Part shown: in pieces, positions 1-13,545 of the stretch
Layout of the letters: the number at the start of each line of letters is the position of its first letter
Numbering within the stretch: position 1 is the stretch's first letter
Assembly (NCBI RefSeq): GCF_025698545.1
Contig: NC_068575.1
Span: 50,477,980-50,541,979 of the forward strand
DNA length: 64,000 bases
Source of the DNA: Gossypium raimondii
Taxonomy: Eukaryota > Streptophyta > Magnoliopsida > Malvales > Malvaceae
Direction: 5' to 3'
Translations under genes and position numbers: made by a program
Notes under the pieces: generated by a model
Told to the model about the DNA's origin: nothing
Database searches by the model: none
What the model saw: only the letters and a program-made list of their open reading frames with translations

Positions 1-1348
1 ATGGCTTAATCGCGTAAAATGAAAATTTAGGGGTTAAATCTAAAGGTACCAAATTGTTGTTGTCTTTATTAAATGGAGGATTTATGATGTAATAAGGCCA
101 AAATATAGTTAGTGGGTGGCAAAGTACAAGTATAGCCTTATATAAATATAAGTATATATATATTTATATAAAGGTTAATAAAGTAAACTAATTATTAATG
201 TTAGTACATGTTTAACATATTAAAATTAAAGCATTATTTCTCCATCTTTTGGCCGAAACTAAGAACAAAGAAGATTGTTTAAAAGCTTTAGTATATTCGG
301 CACTTGCAAGCTTGATTGAGGTATGAATTTTGTTTGTTTTTTTGATAATTTTTACGTTTTTGAGATCGTTGCTTTGAATACTTCAAAACCCATGCCTTAA
401 TTTTGTGAATTGTTGATGATTTTGAAATGTGCCATTGATGAATGTTTGAGTTTCATGATTTTAGTTGATGAAATATGAAATATAATTTTTAGATTAACAT
501 GTTTTGTCTTTGAATTTTTGGTGAATTTGAGTAATTAGGGCTAAATTGAGAAAATAAATTTTTGAAGGACTATAATGTGAAATAAATGAAATGCATGAGC
601 TTGTATAGACACTAGGAATATTCGGCCCTTAAGGAGTGTAGTCAAAATTGGTGTATTTTGTGTTTTGAGCAAAAAGGATTAAATTGTAAAAAGTGTGAAA
701 TTTTAGGGGCAAAATTGTGATTTGCCCATTCATGTATTTTTAGGGTAAATTGAATAGAATGGTGTTTAAATAAGCTTAATTTGAATATTTTTAGATCAAG
801 AATTAAAGAAATCGAATTTGGATCGGGGAAAGACAAAAGTGGTCGAGTAGCCGATTTAGCAGTCGACGACATCCGAGGTAAGTTGATAAGCATTTAAATG
901 TTGTTAAATTCAAGTATATATAAATGATAAGTGATAAATTAAATTATTTATATGTTATATGTTTTGGCCGAAAATTATTATTAAGATAGGAATTTTCTTT
1001 TGAGTTCAATTCGATCGATAATCAACGCCTAAAAGCCCCGTACGAACCCTAGGAATAGATAGGATACTTATGTCATGACATAGGACTCCGATATGTGTTT
1101 TCGTGTAAGACCACGTCTGGGACGTCGGCATCGACTTGTGTTTTTGTGTAAGACCCTGTCTGGGACGGTGGCATCGGTATGTGATTACATGTAAGACCAC
1201 GTCTGGGACGTTGGCATTGTACTAGCTTTTTAATTATCCGTGTATCCTTTTTAATTCCGAACGGTTCAACGGGCAATGTTAAGTGAAGACCGAATGTGAA
1301 ATCGAAATAATAATAGTGTTCAGGTATGTATTTATATCATGCTATGAA

Positions 1349-2320
1349 CAGGGATTTAAATAACGGTCCGTTACCGAAATAGCGGCCGTTATATAGCGGT
1401 AGCGGCGCCGTCAAAACCGCAATTGCTGAAAATAGCGGAGAAGCGAGTCACACCGATAGCGGTGGATCACGGCCGCAATTTAACGGTAACGACCAATTGC
1501 GGCAATAACGGGCCGCTATTCCGTTATTTCCGTTAACGACAAATTAAAAAAAATCATCTCCTCTAAACAAAATCAATGAAACAACAAACACAGTTCAATC
1601 AAAAAAAGGAAAAAGAACAAAGAACAAAGAACAAAGAAGATAACGGGAAAAAGAACAAAAAACAAAAAAGAGGAGGTATGCCTGGAAATGGAGCTCCCTG
1701 AGGGCCTGAGTACGCTGAAGAACAAAGAAGATACGATTAGCTATGTGAACCAGACTAGAAAGAACCAGGAGAGGAAGAATGGAAGGAAGAAAGCTTCAAA
1801 ACAATAAGAAAATGGAACGGTTCGGAAGGAAAAGTTTTGAAAAAGGAAATGGTCAAATTGAAAATGAAATGACGGGATTATGGGAAGAAGAGAGGGCAGA
1901 TTTCAGCTGATTGGGCAAGGAATCGGTGCCTTTTTTTAGGATTATATCTAGATTTTTTTTACTTTAAAAATATTTAGATTTTTTTACTTTGGGCCATCTA
2001 CTTTGGGCCTTTTTTAGAATTTTTGTAATTTTGTTCTATTAATAAAAGCCCAATATGATGTTATTAAAAAAAAGAAAAATGAAGTCTAAATAAACCGCAA
2101 AAAGCAATCAAAGTCCAAATATTTAAAACTCTAAAAATCATAAAAAATGATTTTTTATAATTATATTTATAATTCTTATGTTTTATAATAAGTTGTGCAA
2201 ATTTTAAAAATATTCACGACCGCGATATCCGCAGTAACCGCAATAGCGTCCGTTATGTCCGCGACCGCAACAAACGCGACGCGACCGAAAACGCGACCGC
2301 GACCGTAATTTAAATCCCTG
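1349..2320. mobile_element. Non-autonomous hAT transposon, 8-bp target duplication
   Basis: The element starts CAGGGATTTAAAT and ends ATTTAAATCCCTG, forming perfect 13-bp terminal inverted repeats that extend imperfectly through the ACGGTC/GACCGT region. It is flanked by identical 8-bp direct repeats GCTATGAA at 1341-1348 and 2321-2328, the hallmark of hAT insertion. Many CGGT/ACCG and GCGGCCG-like motifs crowd both subterminal regions (1365-1540 and 2215-2310), as expected for transposase-binding repeats. The interior is purine-rich with no transposase frame. It is nested inside the gypsy-type LTR, so it is younger than that LTR. GC content at its ends is far above the surroundings. Confidence 0.92.
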
Positions 2321-3129
2321 GCTATGAAATTAAGGTAAGTTGTATATTGAATTGATGATACAAAGTTATTTGATATATGAACAATATGTGAGCATGTTTG
2401 TGCTTATAAGTCATTGGTAGTTTGGATTATTATTGTAGTTTTTTTTTAAATTATATTTTGATAAGTATACAATAATTGGAGTATTTGTGCATTAAGCTAT
2501 TAAAGTTAAATGTTTATTTACATTTGATTTGGTTGGTTTAATATTAATGTTAAAATGAATAATGTTTGCTTATGACTTACTAAGCTTAAATAGCTTACTG
2601 TGTGTATGTCGTTCTTCGTTTTATAGATTTTGGAAGTTGGTTACGAGCTCGGGGATCGTCAGAGAAGATTATCACACTATCGACTCCTCTCGGTATTTTG
2701 TAAATTTTGAATTCGATCTTATGGCATGTATAGCGTAGCTGAAATGCTTGAATTTAGATTATGTAATATTAAGCCATGCGAAAATGGCTTAATTTTCTTG
2801 TTTGTGTTCGGTTTTGGGCTGAATTACGGTTTAAGCATACTTTAATCATGGATTAGTATTTTATGGTTAGTATTTATATGGTAATGTATATATATATGTG
2901 CATGGTGATTTCATTCAAGTGTTTCGGTAATTATGTGGTTGAAGTAATTAAGTTGTTATATTCATTAAGATAAGTAATGTTAAGTTAAGTGTCTAGGTTA
3001 TGTATTATATATGAAATATATATATGATTTGGTTGGATTTAGTAGTTAAGTGAATATAGGGATGATTTATAAATTGAAGTATGCTTGTAAATGTTGGTGA
3101 TAAATTACGTTTGGCTTATTGATAGAGTA

Positions 3130-3470
3130 AATGAATGTATATGCTGTCAAATTTTGATGTACAAATGCAGTCCAATTATATATGTATATGCTGTCAATTT
3201 TTGATGTATAAGGCAGTCCAATTATATATGTATATGCTGTCAATTTTGACGTATAAATGCAGTCCAATTATATATATATATATGCTGTCAAATTTTGATG
3301 TACAAATGCAGTCCAAATATATATGTATATGCTGTCAATTTTGATGTATAAATGCAGTCCAATTATATATGTATATGCTGTCAATTTTGATGTATAAATG
3401 CAGTCCAATTTTGTATATATGCTGTCCAAATTTTGGTGTGAAAATGCTATTTAGTTTGGTATATAAATGC
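3130..3470. repeat. Minisatellite, about 47-bp unit, seven copies
   Basis: The core ATGCTGTC recurs at 3141, 3188, 3234, 3282, 3329, 3375 and 3419, a spacing of 44-48 bp. Each unit has the pattern 'atgctgtcaattttgatgta', then 'aatgcagtcc' and a TA-rich spacer. The array lies within the LTR-like sequence. Short open frames on both strands here come from the repeat and are not genes. Confidence 0.85.
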
Positions 3471-3894
3471 TGTTCAAATTGATGTATAATAGTTGTCCAA
3501 ATAGGGTGTACCACCTATCTTGTAATATGTAGTATAGTTAGAAACTTGAAATGAAATATGTATACAAATATATGTTTGGATATATGCTTGGATTTTGATA
3601 TATAATCATATATGTTTGGAAATGTTTTAAGAATTTGAATGATATTAAATTTTGATAAGGTAAATGATGATGATATGGTTGAAATTTTGAGACATGGTTA
3701 GTATATGTAATTTGATTTATGATGCATGTTTGATTTTAATTGGTTATGTGTTTATATATATATATATGTATATATATATGTGGAATGAAATTTCGTGGTT
3801 GAGTTAGTATAATTAAAAAAAAAATTGAGTTGGGTTTTGATCTGTAATGCCTCGTAACTCTAATCCGGCAACGGAATCGAGTTGGGGTGTTATA

Positions 3895-4418
3895 GTATCG
3901 TTCAAACTTTCTTTTATCATCTTTACATCATTTTCTCACTTTACCGAAAAATCAATTATACACCATTCAATTTAATACTACTTTTATATTATATTGATTT
4001 TAGAGTTCTTACAAGGGATTCATGATTTTGAAGGTTGTAAGCTTAACATGGCTTTTTTTTTTGAGTAATTTGTAGTTAATTGATCCAACAAGTCTTTTGA
4101 TGAAAAAAAAACCCAATTTTCTTTTTAAAAACTTAAATAAAAATTTGATTGATCCATCTTCTATCTTACAAGGACAATGTTGCAGAACCGATCACCCTAA
4201 TTATTCCAGAAAGTCATTGGTATTTTCCAGTCTTCATAAAAAAAACACAATGAAAGATAATTTTCCTTCCATTTTTCTTCATACCAAACAGTGAATTTTC
4301 CAGAGAGATGATAAAGAATTACAGGTGCAAAAAAATATGAAGAGATTATTGCTTAAATTTCCAAACCAAAATTATATGGTAAATTACAACAATATGGCAG
4401 CATCAACAATCATGGCCT
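3895..4418. other. Intergenic, downstream of the EMB1974-like gene
   Basis: AT-rich sequence between the LTR fossil and the stop codon of the minus-strand gene. Its right part presumably holds that gene's 3' UTR. I see no other feature. Confidence 0.5.
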
Positions 4419-7400
4419 TCAGTTCAAGGATACATCAATATTAAGGGAGGAGTCTGTTAAGACAATGTCCTTTGAGTTATCAGCTTTTGGGTGATCTTGA
4501 GAATTCAACTTTATTCTTACATGCAAAGGTTTTATGAAAAAGAGATCTCTCAAATCTCTGTTAGATTTTAGCAAGAACTTGGTGCAAGATTTGCCATCAA
4601 ACCTTTCATTTTCCTTAGGGTTCAAAATATTTGCTATCCTTGCTGCAAATTTCTCTTGATCGTTGTCATCTTGTAAAGCATGATTTCTTCTAAGTTTTAG
4701 ATATAGTGCTGCATAAATTATAACCTGTGTGGCGATAGGAAAAGAACAAAATCAGTCTTGTCGTATCTTGGCTGAACAACATAAAAGACCGTATAAGCTT
4801 TGCATCAATCACTAGAAGAGGCGGAGAGAGTAAATATACCTCGCTTGTTCCGGGGCTTGTATTAACAACACAATCAATATGCATCCTCTCATCTTCAGGA
4901 TTTGTGTCCATAGTAGCATTCTCATCCTCGACTACCAGTTTTGATTCAGGTGCCCAAAAGGCAAGGTTGTCGAGTTCATCATACCATTGTTGAGCAACAC
5001 CAACCTGCATAAACCCAATAACTGAATTAAGCTCATTATCAGTTATTACACAACTAGACATGGAAAATTACATGAATGCAAGGTGAAAACCTTCTCTGAG
5101 GATCCTGCGACATTCTCTACCACCGATAACTGAGTAGCAGCGCCCCTTGCTTGGCACCATATGCAACTTTCATGCAAAGGTTCCACAAGTTCAGTGTCTG
5201 TGGGGATGTCTATGCTTAACCGGATGTCAACCCTACCTGTTAGAGAACCCATTTTAGGCATAGAAAAAAGAACCAAACAATGGCACGCAAGCATCTATTC
5301 CAGTGCATGATAGTTTAAGCTAACTTCACTTTCTTTTTCAGTTGTATCATGAAACATTTGGTGACAAGAAAGGGGAATAGCTGGTTAAGGTGCCCTACTG
5401 CATGCTAAAAAGGTAGCTCGAGCAACAGCATCAGATAAAACAAAATACTTTTGGCTTGTTTGTTGAATTGTTACATGGTCTTAAATTTCAAGGGGACTCA
5501 AATTCTAATTATTTAAGCCCTGTTAATCAACCATACATGCTGACATTTGTAAGTATTCACTTTTGACATGTTATTACGATGATGCCATGCATGGTCCACC
5601 CATTACCATAAGGTTGCTAAATAATGAAAGGTTCCCATTTTTTTTACTTGAAATACAGACTACAAGTTTGGCCATAATTTCTTCCAAATGAACATTCTAA
5701 CAAAGAAAAATGAATAAACAAGTCTTGTGTCCATATTCTAGAGATCAGTTGCTCCAAAGCCCTTAATGTTCATAGGAGGAGATAATAAGTTATGTCAGTT
5801 AGAGCCAGACGTAAAATGGATTTAATTCTTGACATTTGACACAAGAAAGAAATGCAGCTATACATCTAAGCACCTTAGAAACAACCAAGAGAAGCATGGA
5901 ACTGAAAAAGAAGTCTTAGTTTCATAATTCAGTGCTGACAACGTGAGCCACAATAGTACATAATACATCTTGTGCATTTACTTGGAAGGAAGAACCAAAA
6001 AGAAAATAATATACAGCGACCAAAAACAAAACCATATAATCAGCATCATAACTGAACACCAAGTTATGGAGGGCAGATTGATTATTATTACATTTAGTAT
6101 TTTTATCTTATGGATATGAGGGAAGGGGTGGATTCAAACATTTTTCAAAAAGCTTGAGGATCATGCACCAGCCACTGAGTCAAATACTCTGGTCATCGAA
6201 AGAGAAATAGCAACTAAACATTATTTGTGCAAGGGAATGCAGAGAGCAAGATATTAACTGTAGCCAGTAAACTACCTGGCAACAAACTGAATTGCTGAAT
6301 ATGATCGGTTTGTCTGACAGAAAGTCCAGTGGCACTATCAATAAGCCAAGAAAAGTGAAAAGATCAGAGGTGTTAGAATGAAATAAAGTTCTCACTTAAA
6401 CTACAGAAAATAGAAGAATACTGTCATTATGCAGGGCATGCAAGACATTAATAACTTGGCACCAATCCATCAATGTGAGAACAAAAAAAAAGTGAAAAAA
6501 TTGAAAGAGGGAAGCGGATAAAAGATCAAAGGAATTCAGGGAGAACACGTCCAGCTTTACGAAGGAAAAAAATACTCACACAGCATAAAAGCTTTCCAGA
6601 GGGAAGGACAGCCAATAAGGTAGTTCAAGCATCCCGAGATTAGAAAACTGGAAACTTGAACTGATTCCAGATTCTCTATTTAGTTTAAGAACTCCCTGAC
6701 TCACTTGAAATACACATTAAGAAATGAGTAAGACTTGAAAACCTCAGAATACATCTGATTAAAGAGGCAAAACATAAAGCAGACGCAAAAATGGAGTACC
6801 AGTGTCACACATGATTATGTGATTTTCGAATGTTGTAACGCATGATATGAGACCAGCATATGGAAGGCCCTCTCGTGCTAAGTTGGCATCTCTTTGCTGT
6901 TGCAACAGATAATCTGGCATCTTTTTCAAGAGGGACACTTTCTCCAAGATGAAGTGTCTGCAGAACTCCAAAGTATTTGGAAATCCTTCATAGAAATGAG
7001 AGAAGAAATATTAGATGGACTGAACTGATTAAAACACAAATAATAAACATATAGAAAAGTAACTTTAAACCTTTGACAACTTCTTTAACCTCTCCCAATT
7101 CAAAATCCATAACCCATAATGTTTCAAAGCTGCAAAAGGATATCACTGTTAAGTAGAATTATAGGCATCAGTTATGCAGCCTACTGATTGAAGACATTTA
7201 CAATATAAATAATAACAAGGATTGGTGGTGGAGTACTGTTAGCAAGTCATATTGCTAGCTTGGCACCAGAAGAAAGATTATTTTTGTTACCTTGAAGTTA
7301 TAACAGCACATAAGCAACTAATGAAACTATAAAAATCAATAAACAAATCAAAAGTAAAAGCCAAGAAGAATTTGCTTGACAACCATGGAGCTTTAAGGAG

Positions 7401-10400
7401 TATGATAAGAATTCTAGGGAAAGAATACCCAGAGTGTTGATAAGAGAAATAGAATAAGAATATACTTCAAAAAAAAAAAAAGTAGAATAAGAAGATTTAC
7501 CTTCGACTGATAATTAAAAAATTATCCTCAGTCTTTATCAGATGCCAAGGACACATTAGTGAAGGGGAATCATGCTCTTCAAATTTCACATCATCATCGC
7601 TGGTAAAACCCAGCTTACTCCTTATCCAGGTCCACAAACCAGTACTTTTCTTGTGGATGCTAGATGTCGGATAAACTGTTTCCAAAACCCTCCTTTCCAA
7701 ATCAGCTCTCCTGATGGCATGATTCTTAACAGAAAGGACGAAACCAAAAATATCAATTAAAACCTACTTAAAATACCACCGGCATATGACATGCTACTAG
7801 ACAAATTGCCAAAAGATTATATAACAAGAAATCCAACCAGCACAAAGAAGGTAAGTAACAAAGTTCCGAGTGACTATAGGATAGAACTGCAAAGAATTCA
7901 TATCTTATTTTCAATCTATGTTTATCTAGAAATAAGCACGTAACAAAGGATACCTAATGGTTAGAGCCTAAAATGCACACTACATATCAAGAGAGTGACA
8001 AGCATTAAATTGAAACTTCGTTTCTTTCCATAATCATAACCCCTCTTATAGCATAGAGATTTTTAAACCCCAAGACCTTAGTGCCTCAAATATAAGATGC
8101 AATGCAAAATCATGTTAAGATCCTAAGACCATACCTCCGAATCTACAATATAAAGGCAATCTTCAGTTTCATGATAAAAGGAAGCAGCTGGGCGAAGCAG
8201 CTTTGCTGACTCGAATTCACCATCCTCAAAACCTGGGCAAGAACCAATCTGACATATAAAAAATTTAAGTTTGAATCTAAACTGTTTGTCTTTTATTTCA
8301 GCTTATATAAAAGGAGAAAATTATTGAATAAAGGATAACAAGTATATGAGAAATCTTTGAACCTAAATTTCACATCACCAGCCAGAAGTTATTACTAGTT
8401 CATTAAGCAAAAAACTTATGTTTTGTCTTTTGGAGACTATTCAACAGGTATACTAGGTCCAAGAATAATCAACTGCCAAAAAGATGTTGTCCTGACCTAT
8501 TTCAGTTCATTGATGTTAAGTAGCCAAAACGGATAAAAGAATCTGTTTGAATTCCCCCCCCTCTACCCAATTGTCCGGCATTCTATTTCTACTTGTTGCA
8601 GATATACTAAATTTATCTCTCAAATATTACATAGTTGAGAATAATCACCAGCCAAAGATAGGAACTTAAAACAGTGACTGCAACTTATAAGTTTAAGTGC
8701 TTACACAGTCTAAAATCTTCCCATCACCATCAAATATAATTATCCGATGATGATTGCTGTCAGAAAGGAACAAGCGCTTGCCACTTTCATCAGTTGAGAT
8801 GCATGCTGTAAAAGAACAAAAGCTTTGAGAATACTGCATTTTTCATTTCATCCCATCACTCTAAACTAAAGGGACAAGCCATTACTATTCTTGAAAATGA
8901 TATTAACTAGATCGGTACTCAATTAATCATTCAGTTTTAGATAAACCAAAGTTCTTGAATTGAGCAGAGCTTTATCTCATTATTTATTCAAATTCATTTG
9001 GCCCCCTTACAAAATTTGCTGAAAAGCTGAAATACCATATGGAAAACCGCAAGAAATAGTGCCATAAAAGACCTATACCAGGGAAGTAAAGAAGTAAATT
9101 CTGCAGGACAGTGCAAAAATGGGGTTCCTTAATGATCTCAGCTTCTTTTGACCACGAACTTTTATGAAGTGCAATATTATTGACATGGTATTGTACACTT
9201 AACTCTTCAATGGCTGCAAAGGAAGCAGAATCAAAGATAAGAAAGGTAGATGTAAGTGTACATACATGCATGGAAATTGAGTACCAACATGTGCACATGC
9301 AAGTGCATAAATATCTAGTTGATAATCACTTTGAGAAGACATAAAACTCAAAGAGAGGGGGACGGTTGTACAAGCCATGAAAGAAGAAATGTTCCGACAT
9401 GGTAACAACCACATTGGAAGGAAGAGCATGTCAAGATGTAGGAGCTTAGGGCATACAAACAGTCATATAGGAGGAGAGAAGAAGAAAATAAGGGGGGATA
9501 GAGAACAATTTAGGACAATGCATTTATAGGTCCACCATCTCATTTTCATGCTTTATAAGTTATCTACAATGTAATCATATACATATTCTGTTGGTCATAA
9601 TTATTGAAGCAACTAATCCAGATCAAATACTTAAAAGAAAAGGCTTCAACATTTTTTTCAAGTGAAAAACATTAACAAGTAAATAAAATAATTGATAAAC
9701 AACAAAATACAACTGATAATATCAGTCGAGCAGTACTCAGGATAAAGCGTTGAAAGGGAAGGCAACCATCCTAACTCCAATAGATAGCCAACTTTTATCA
9801 GTTATCCCTCAAAAGATTGCTTCAATGTGCAAATCAAGAAGCTCAAAGCTCACATTAACAAGCCCAAATTCAAAAGTTATCCCTCAAATGCTTGCTTTTC
9901 AAATGTGCAAAATAAGCTCAAATGATTGCGTCAATGTGCAAATTAAGAAGCTCGAAGCTCGCTAATTATACTAAGAAGTTTGTAGTTTAAATGGTGTAAA
10001 ATTTGTATAAGAAGAAATGTTTTGGTTGTTCTAAAATGTAATAGAAACAGAAGCAATAACTTCAATCCTGATGAAAGATCCTTAGTGTAAAAACGTCTAC
10101 ATCAAAGTGAATAGATTTGCTGTTTCATCTGAATAATAAACATACCTTTGTTAAGCATTGCTATATCCAGGTCCTTCTCATGGAAAACTAGAGAGTTCTT
10201 AAAATCTTTAGACAAAATGAAGCATGCCTCCTCTGTCAACTAAATACGTAGAGAGAAAAAGAAATTTTAATCAATCTCCTTGATGAACATATAATGTCGA
10301 GAAATAGAACAGAACAGAAAGTTGTGAAGAAAAGAAATTAGTCAACCATGGTAGACAAATTGTAATTTCTAAACCATGTTTAAAATCATAAAGGCAACAC

Positions 10401-11723
10401 AAAATAGTATGCTGATAAATGGTACTACAGCTTTAAAAATTCATGAAATAGTTTGAGAGTAATTCATGGCAAAAGATCCATGCTTGATTATGTTGTAGTC
10501 TGAAGTTACACTGAGTTGTCAATGGAAGATCGGAAAAGTGCTCTACTCTACTTTGACACCTTTCCTTTTTTTTTCTCTATTTCAAATGCTTTCTAATAAA
10601 TTTATCACTTGTTATAATGTATAAATACATATAAGGAGGAGTTCGCAGAAAATAGCATCTTATAAGCTAAGATTGACGTATGTTGAATGTCAGCAGAAAA
10701 GAGAAGAAGAAGAAGAAGAAGAAGAAGAAGATCTCACTGATTCCTTCTGAGCAACTGAGGGAACCGTATTTTATGGCAATGACTTAATTGTGAGAATATG
10801 TTTTCAAGTAAAATTCAACTCTTACAAGATTATGGGAAAGGATTTTATTCATGGAATGTATGGCTTTGCTGCTATATAGTCTTAAATAGTTCCATTTTAA
10901 AAGTGTACCTTAGAAAAGTTTTTGTTTGAAAACAAAACAGGAAAACTAATGTATTCTTCCATTATCAACTGAATAAGTTGACTTCGATCATCAGCAGAGC
11001 AAACTGAAATGCAATCCTGGAAACCAATAACCTGTATCGAAGGGAACCTACAACAGCAAAGCATGAACTTTTTTTCTCACATGAAGAAAAAAAATTAATA
11101 TTCGAGAAGCTTAGAGAAAAAAATTATCCACTCTCTCTCTCCCTACCTCTGCTGAAGCAACTTCACTTTTTCGAATATAACAGCTGGATTGCATCCTACT
11201 TTCTCTGAATTCTGAAAGAATCTTCCAGCAACAACTATAAAAGTCCCGTCCTTCTTCAAAAATTCTTTGTTTTCATCAACTTTATTCAACCAGCAATGGT
11301 TTGGACCTAAATCGAAGACGTATCAGTAAGTTAACATCAATTCGAAGAAACAAAAACAAAGTAGTAGGTTTGAATACCTTGAAGCTGATCAAGAGCAGAT
11401 TTAAGGAAAGACAATAATTGGGTTTCAGAAAGAGAAACTTGAGATAGTTGTGAAGTTGTTGAATGCCTGAAAGAGACTGTCTTTGGTAAATTAGGATAGT
11501 CAGAGTTACCCAAATCTTGAAACTAATGTTACATTAAGATCATAAGTCATAATCTGGTCATTTTAAAATATTTAAAAAAAAAAAAAGGATTACCTGAAAA
11601 CCTCTCGGAAGATCTAGTGTCAATTCCATTGCATTGCTGAAGCAAATGACTCGATGAGGAAGCTACTGAGTTGAGTAATCGTCTAGACGGCTGATAATGA
11701 TAGCCTAATTTGACAACAAACAT
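4419..11723 (-). CDS. EMB1974: NHL-repeat protein, EMB1974-like, 16 exons
   Basis: Exons (minus strand, 5' to 3'): 11594-11723, 11378-11515, 11147-11306, 10909-11047, 10146-10239, 9079-9213, 8705-8805, 8135-8248, 7501-7724, 7071-7129, 6800-6985, 6580-6673, 6276-6334, 5091-5236, 4840-5004, 4419-4724. They sum to 2,250 nt and give a 749-aa frame with no break and GT-AG introns. The first ATG is at 11723; an upstream in-frame TTG is not a likely start. The N-terminus (MFVVKLGYHYQPSRRLLNS) is basic and Ser-rich, like an organelle, probably mitochondrial, presequence. Residues about 265-415 carry NHL beta-propeller motifs (LFLSDSNHHRIIIFD, CLYIVDSENHAIRRAD). A thioredoxin-like N-terminal region is possible. 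The best match from memory is Arabidopsis EMB1974 (At3g07060), an embryo-essential NHL protein whose molecular role I do not know. The neighbouring NSN1 supports that identity. Confidence 0.85.
10702..10730. repeat. GAA microsatellite in intron 4 of the EMB1974-like gene
   Basis: An uninterrupted run of about nine GAA/AAG triplets inside the intron between the exons at 10909-11047 and 10146-10239. Confidence 0.9.
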
Positions 11724-12908
11724 AAATTTAACCAAAATATAATTAATTTAATAAAAAAAAGAATCCAGGAAAGGGTACTAAACTACATATATAAGACCTG
11801 AGGATAAATGGGGCAAAAAGCTTGAGAATTTCCTGAGATGACGGTGTCTCAAAGACATTTTCTAAGAAAATTTTGCAGGATAGTAAAATGGGATTTCGGA
11901 ATTTAACGAGTTGAAAACTTTCCCCTTTATTTTTTTCTTTTTGTCTTTTTTTCCTGCAATTCTAAACTGGAAATCTGGAGTTAAGAAATAGAATGAAGAC
12001 CGGATGAGGGTTTTCAGACTCCGGGTAGGGTTTTAGCTATCCGTTTGCCATCCGGGGTTCAGTGGAACTGTGGAAAATGTAAACGGGTCGGGCCAATTTA
12101 CATTAGGCCTTGCACCGTAAACCCATTAAACTATATCTTTTCGGCCTTTCTTTGTTTTGAGCTCTTAACAAGCCAGAAGTAATTATATGTTATTCTAATT
12201 GATTGTTAACAAGGGGGAGTACCTCTAACCTAGAAAACACATGTGACAACATTGCATGGCTTAAGTTTTGTGGTGATTAGATTTCTCTAATTTTCGGTAA
12301 TTCAGTTTGATCAAGTTGTTGTCAAAACTCATTTTCATTTGGCTTTTCATTATATTTATTTATTCAAGTCAAAAATATTTTTACTGTCACAATGGTTAAG
12401 ATTTGATGACTTTTAAAGCATTTCGATTGAAAGTATCATAAACATGTGCTTAGATTTCTTTTTGCTCTCACTTATCGAAGTAATTAATTCGAGTAATGGA
12501 GACTCGTTTTCTCTTTTAAAAGATTATAAATTTTATTAATGTTTTAAGATTTTGATTTGTTAGAGATTGAATTGTTGGATTTTAGGGGATATTTGTCCTT
12601 GTAATTATTATTTTTTTATGAAGTTAATATTTGATAAAAGTTAAGTGAATAAAAAAGCATATGATTGGGTAGTTCAAGAAGGGAGAAAAATGATGAGGAA
12701 ATAATTCAAGACTTTTAAGCATCTCAACTTTCTCGAGTTATGTGTAGGACAAGACAAAAGCAATGTTTCAATGACACTATGACACTGATTTGTTTGTAAA
12801 TATGTCTGATTTGACACTGTTGCCATTTTTTGCCCAAGCAATTTCCCCCAATAAACAGGAATGGAAGCAAAGGGAAACCTGTGCACTGTCACACTCATCA
12901 TTGTATAA
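11724..12908. promoter_or_regulatory. Upstream region of the EMB1974-like gene
   Basis: The left half is the probable promoter and 5' UTR of the minus-strand NHL gene. On that gene's strand an AAAACCCTA motif lies near 12028-12036. A GGGCC run (12089-12093) and AGGCC (about 12106) resemble plant site II/TCP-type elements of housekeeping genes. The right half, from about 12140, is AT-rich with no recognisable gene. Confidence 0.4.
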
Positions 12909-13238
12909 GGTTAAAATCTGCTGTTAATACTTGTACTTTTGTATGGTAAAAGTTAAAAATTCAATCCCCTATTTTTTTAATTTAAAAATTTTAATTCAAT
13001 TATTATGGTTGTAGGTAGTCTTCTCAAAATGTGTCAATTTAACAGTGTTATACATTATACCATACGAGGGTAGCCTAATCAAAATTCTAAATTAATAAAT
13101 TTTGATAAAAGAATATTTATGATTGTAATGACTTAATTGAGATTTTTAAATAAAAAAAGTAAGAGGACTTAACTTTTAACTCTTTTTTAATATAATAATT
13201 AAATCTCAAATGTTGTCGAATAACAACATATTTTAACC
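12909..13238. mobile_element. MITE family A, copy 1
   Basis: The ends are inverted repeats: GGTTAAAATCTGCTGTTA on the left, and on the right the complement of GGTTAAAATATGTTGTTA. The interior is AT-rich with 'gtaatgacttaattgag'. A second copy with the same ends and interior order lies at 56234-56590. The flanks ATTGTATAA and TTTATATAA match at 7 of 9 positions, so a decayed 9-bp (Mutator-like) target duplication is possible but not shown. Confidence 0.65.
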
Positions 13239-13545
13239 TTTATATAATTGTTTTCGAAAGCACCTTTATATAATTTAAATATTTAAATTAATTGTAGTAA
13301 TTAAATAGATCAAGTTAGAGTTTAGATTTTCTTTTATAAAATCAAGTCTGTTTCATATCTATTTTATTATCAATAAAATTTAATCTTTTAGGGTATGTGA
13401 TGGTTTTTAAGCCAAAGAAAGAAACACACCAAGGAGTCTCACTTCACTTAAGCTTATAGATCAATAGAAAAATACTATAAAAGGAGATCCATATCCACCA
13501 AGTAATAATCATAGGAAAAACATGAATTTAATTTAATTAATAAAA

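Larger units (their letters stand above)
1..3894 (+). mobile_element. Gypsy-type LTR fossil (left part outside window)
   Basis: Non-coding sequence with the look of a long plant Ty3/gypsy LTR. Three modules resembling 'gtaagaccacgtctgggacg' lie at about 1105-1225, followed by a 'cttactaagctt'-type stretch near 2578. The likely 3' end reads 'ggggtgttata' at about 3884-3894. I see no gag-pol sequence or convincing primer-binding site after the end, so it is a solo or truncated LTR. It is old and fragmentary, and a 972-bp hAT element is inserted in it. The family assignment rests on remembered Malvaceae LTRs; the left boundary is not in the window. Confidence 0.55.

Noticed and set aside
3135-3344. 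Open frames on both strands rich in Tyr/Met/Ile
   Set aside because: They are translations of the 47-bp minisatellite, with the same phrase repeated; not genes.
9750-9965. Plus-strand frame in an EMB1974-like intron with repeated phrases
   Set aside because: Arises from an internal partial duplication ('gcttcaatgtgcaaatcaagaag' type words); no protein character.
11547-11735. TTG-initiated extension of the EMB1974-like first exon and run-on past the donor
   Set aside because: The first ATG is at 11723 and the exon ends at 11594; the rest is intron and upstream sequence.
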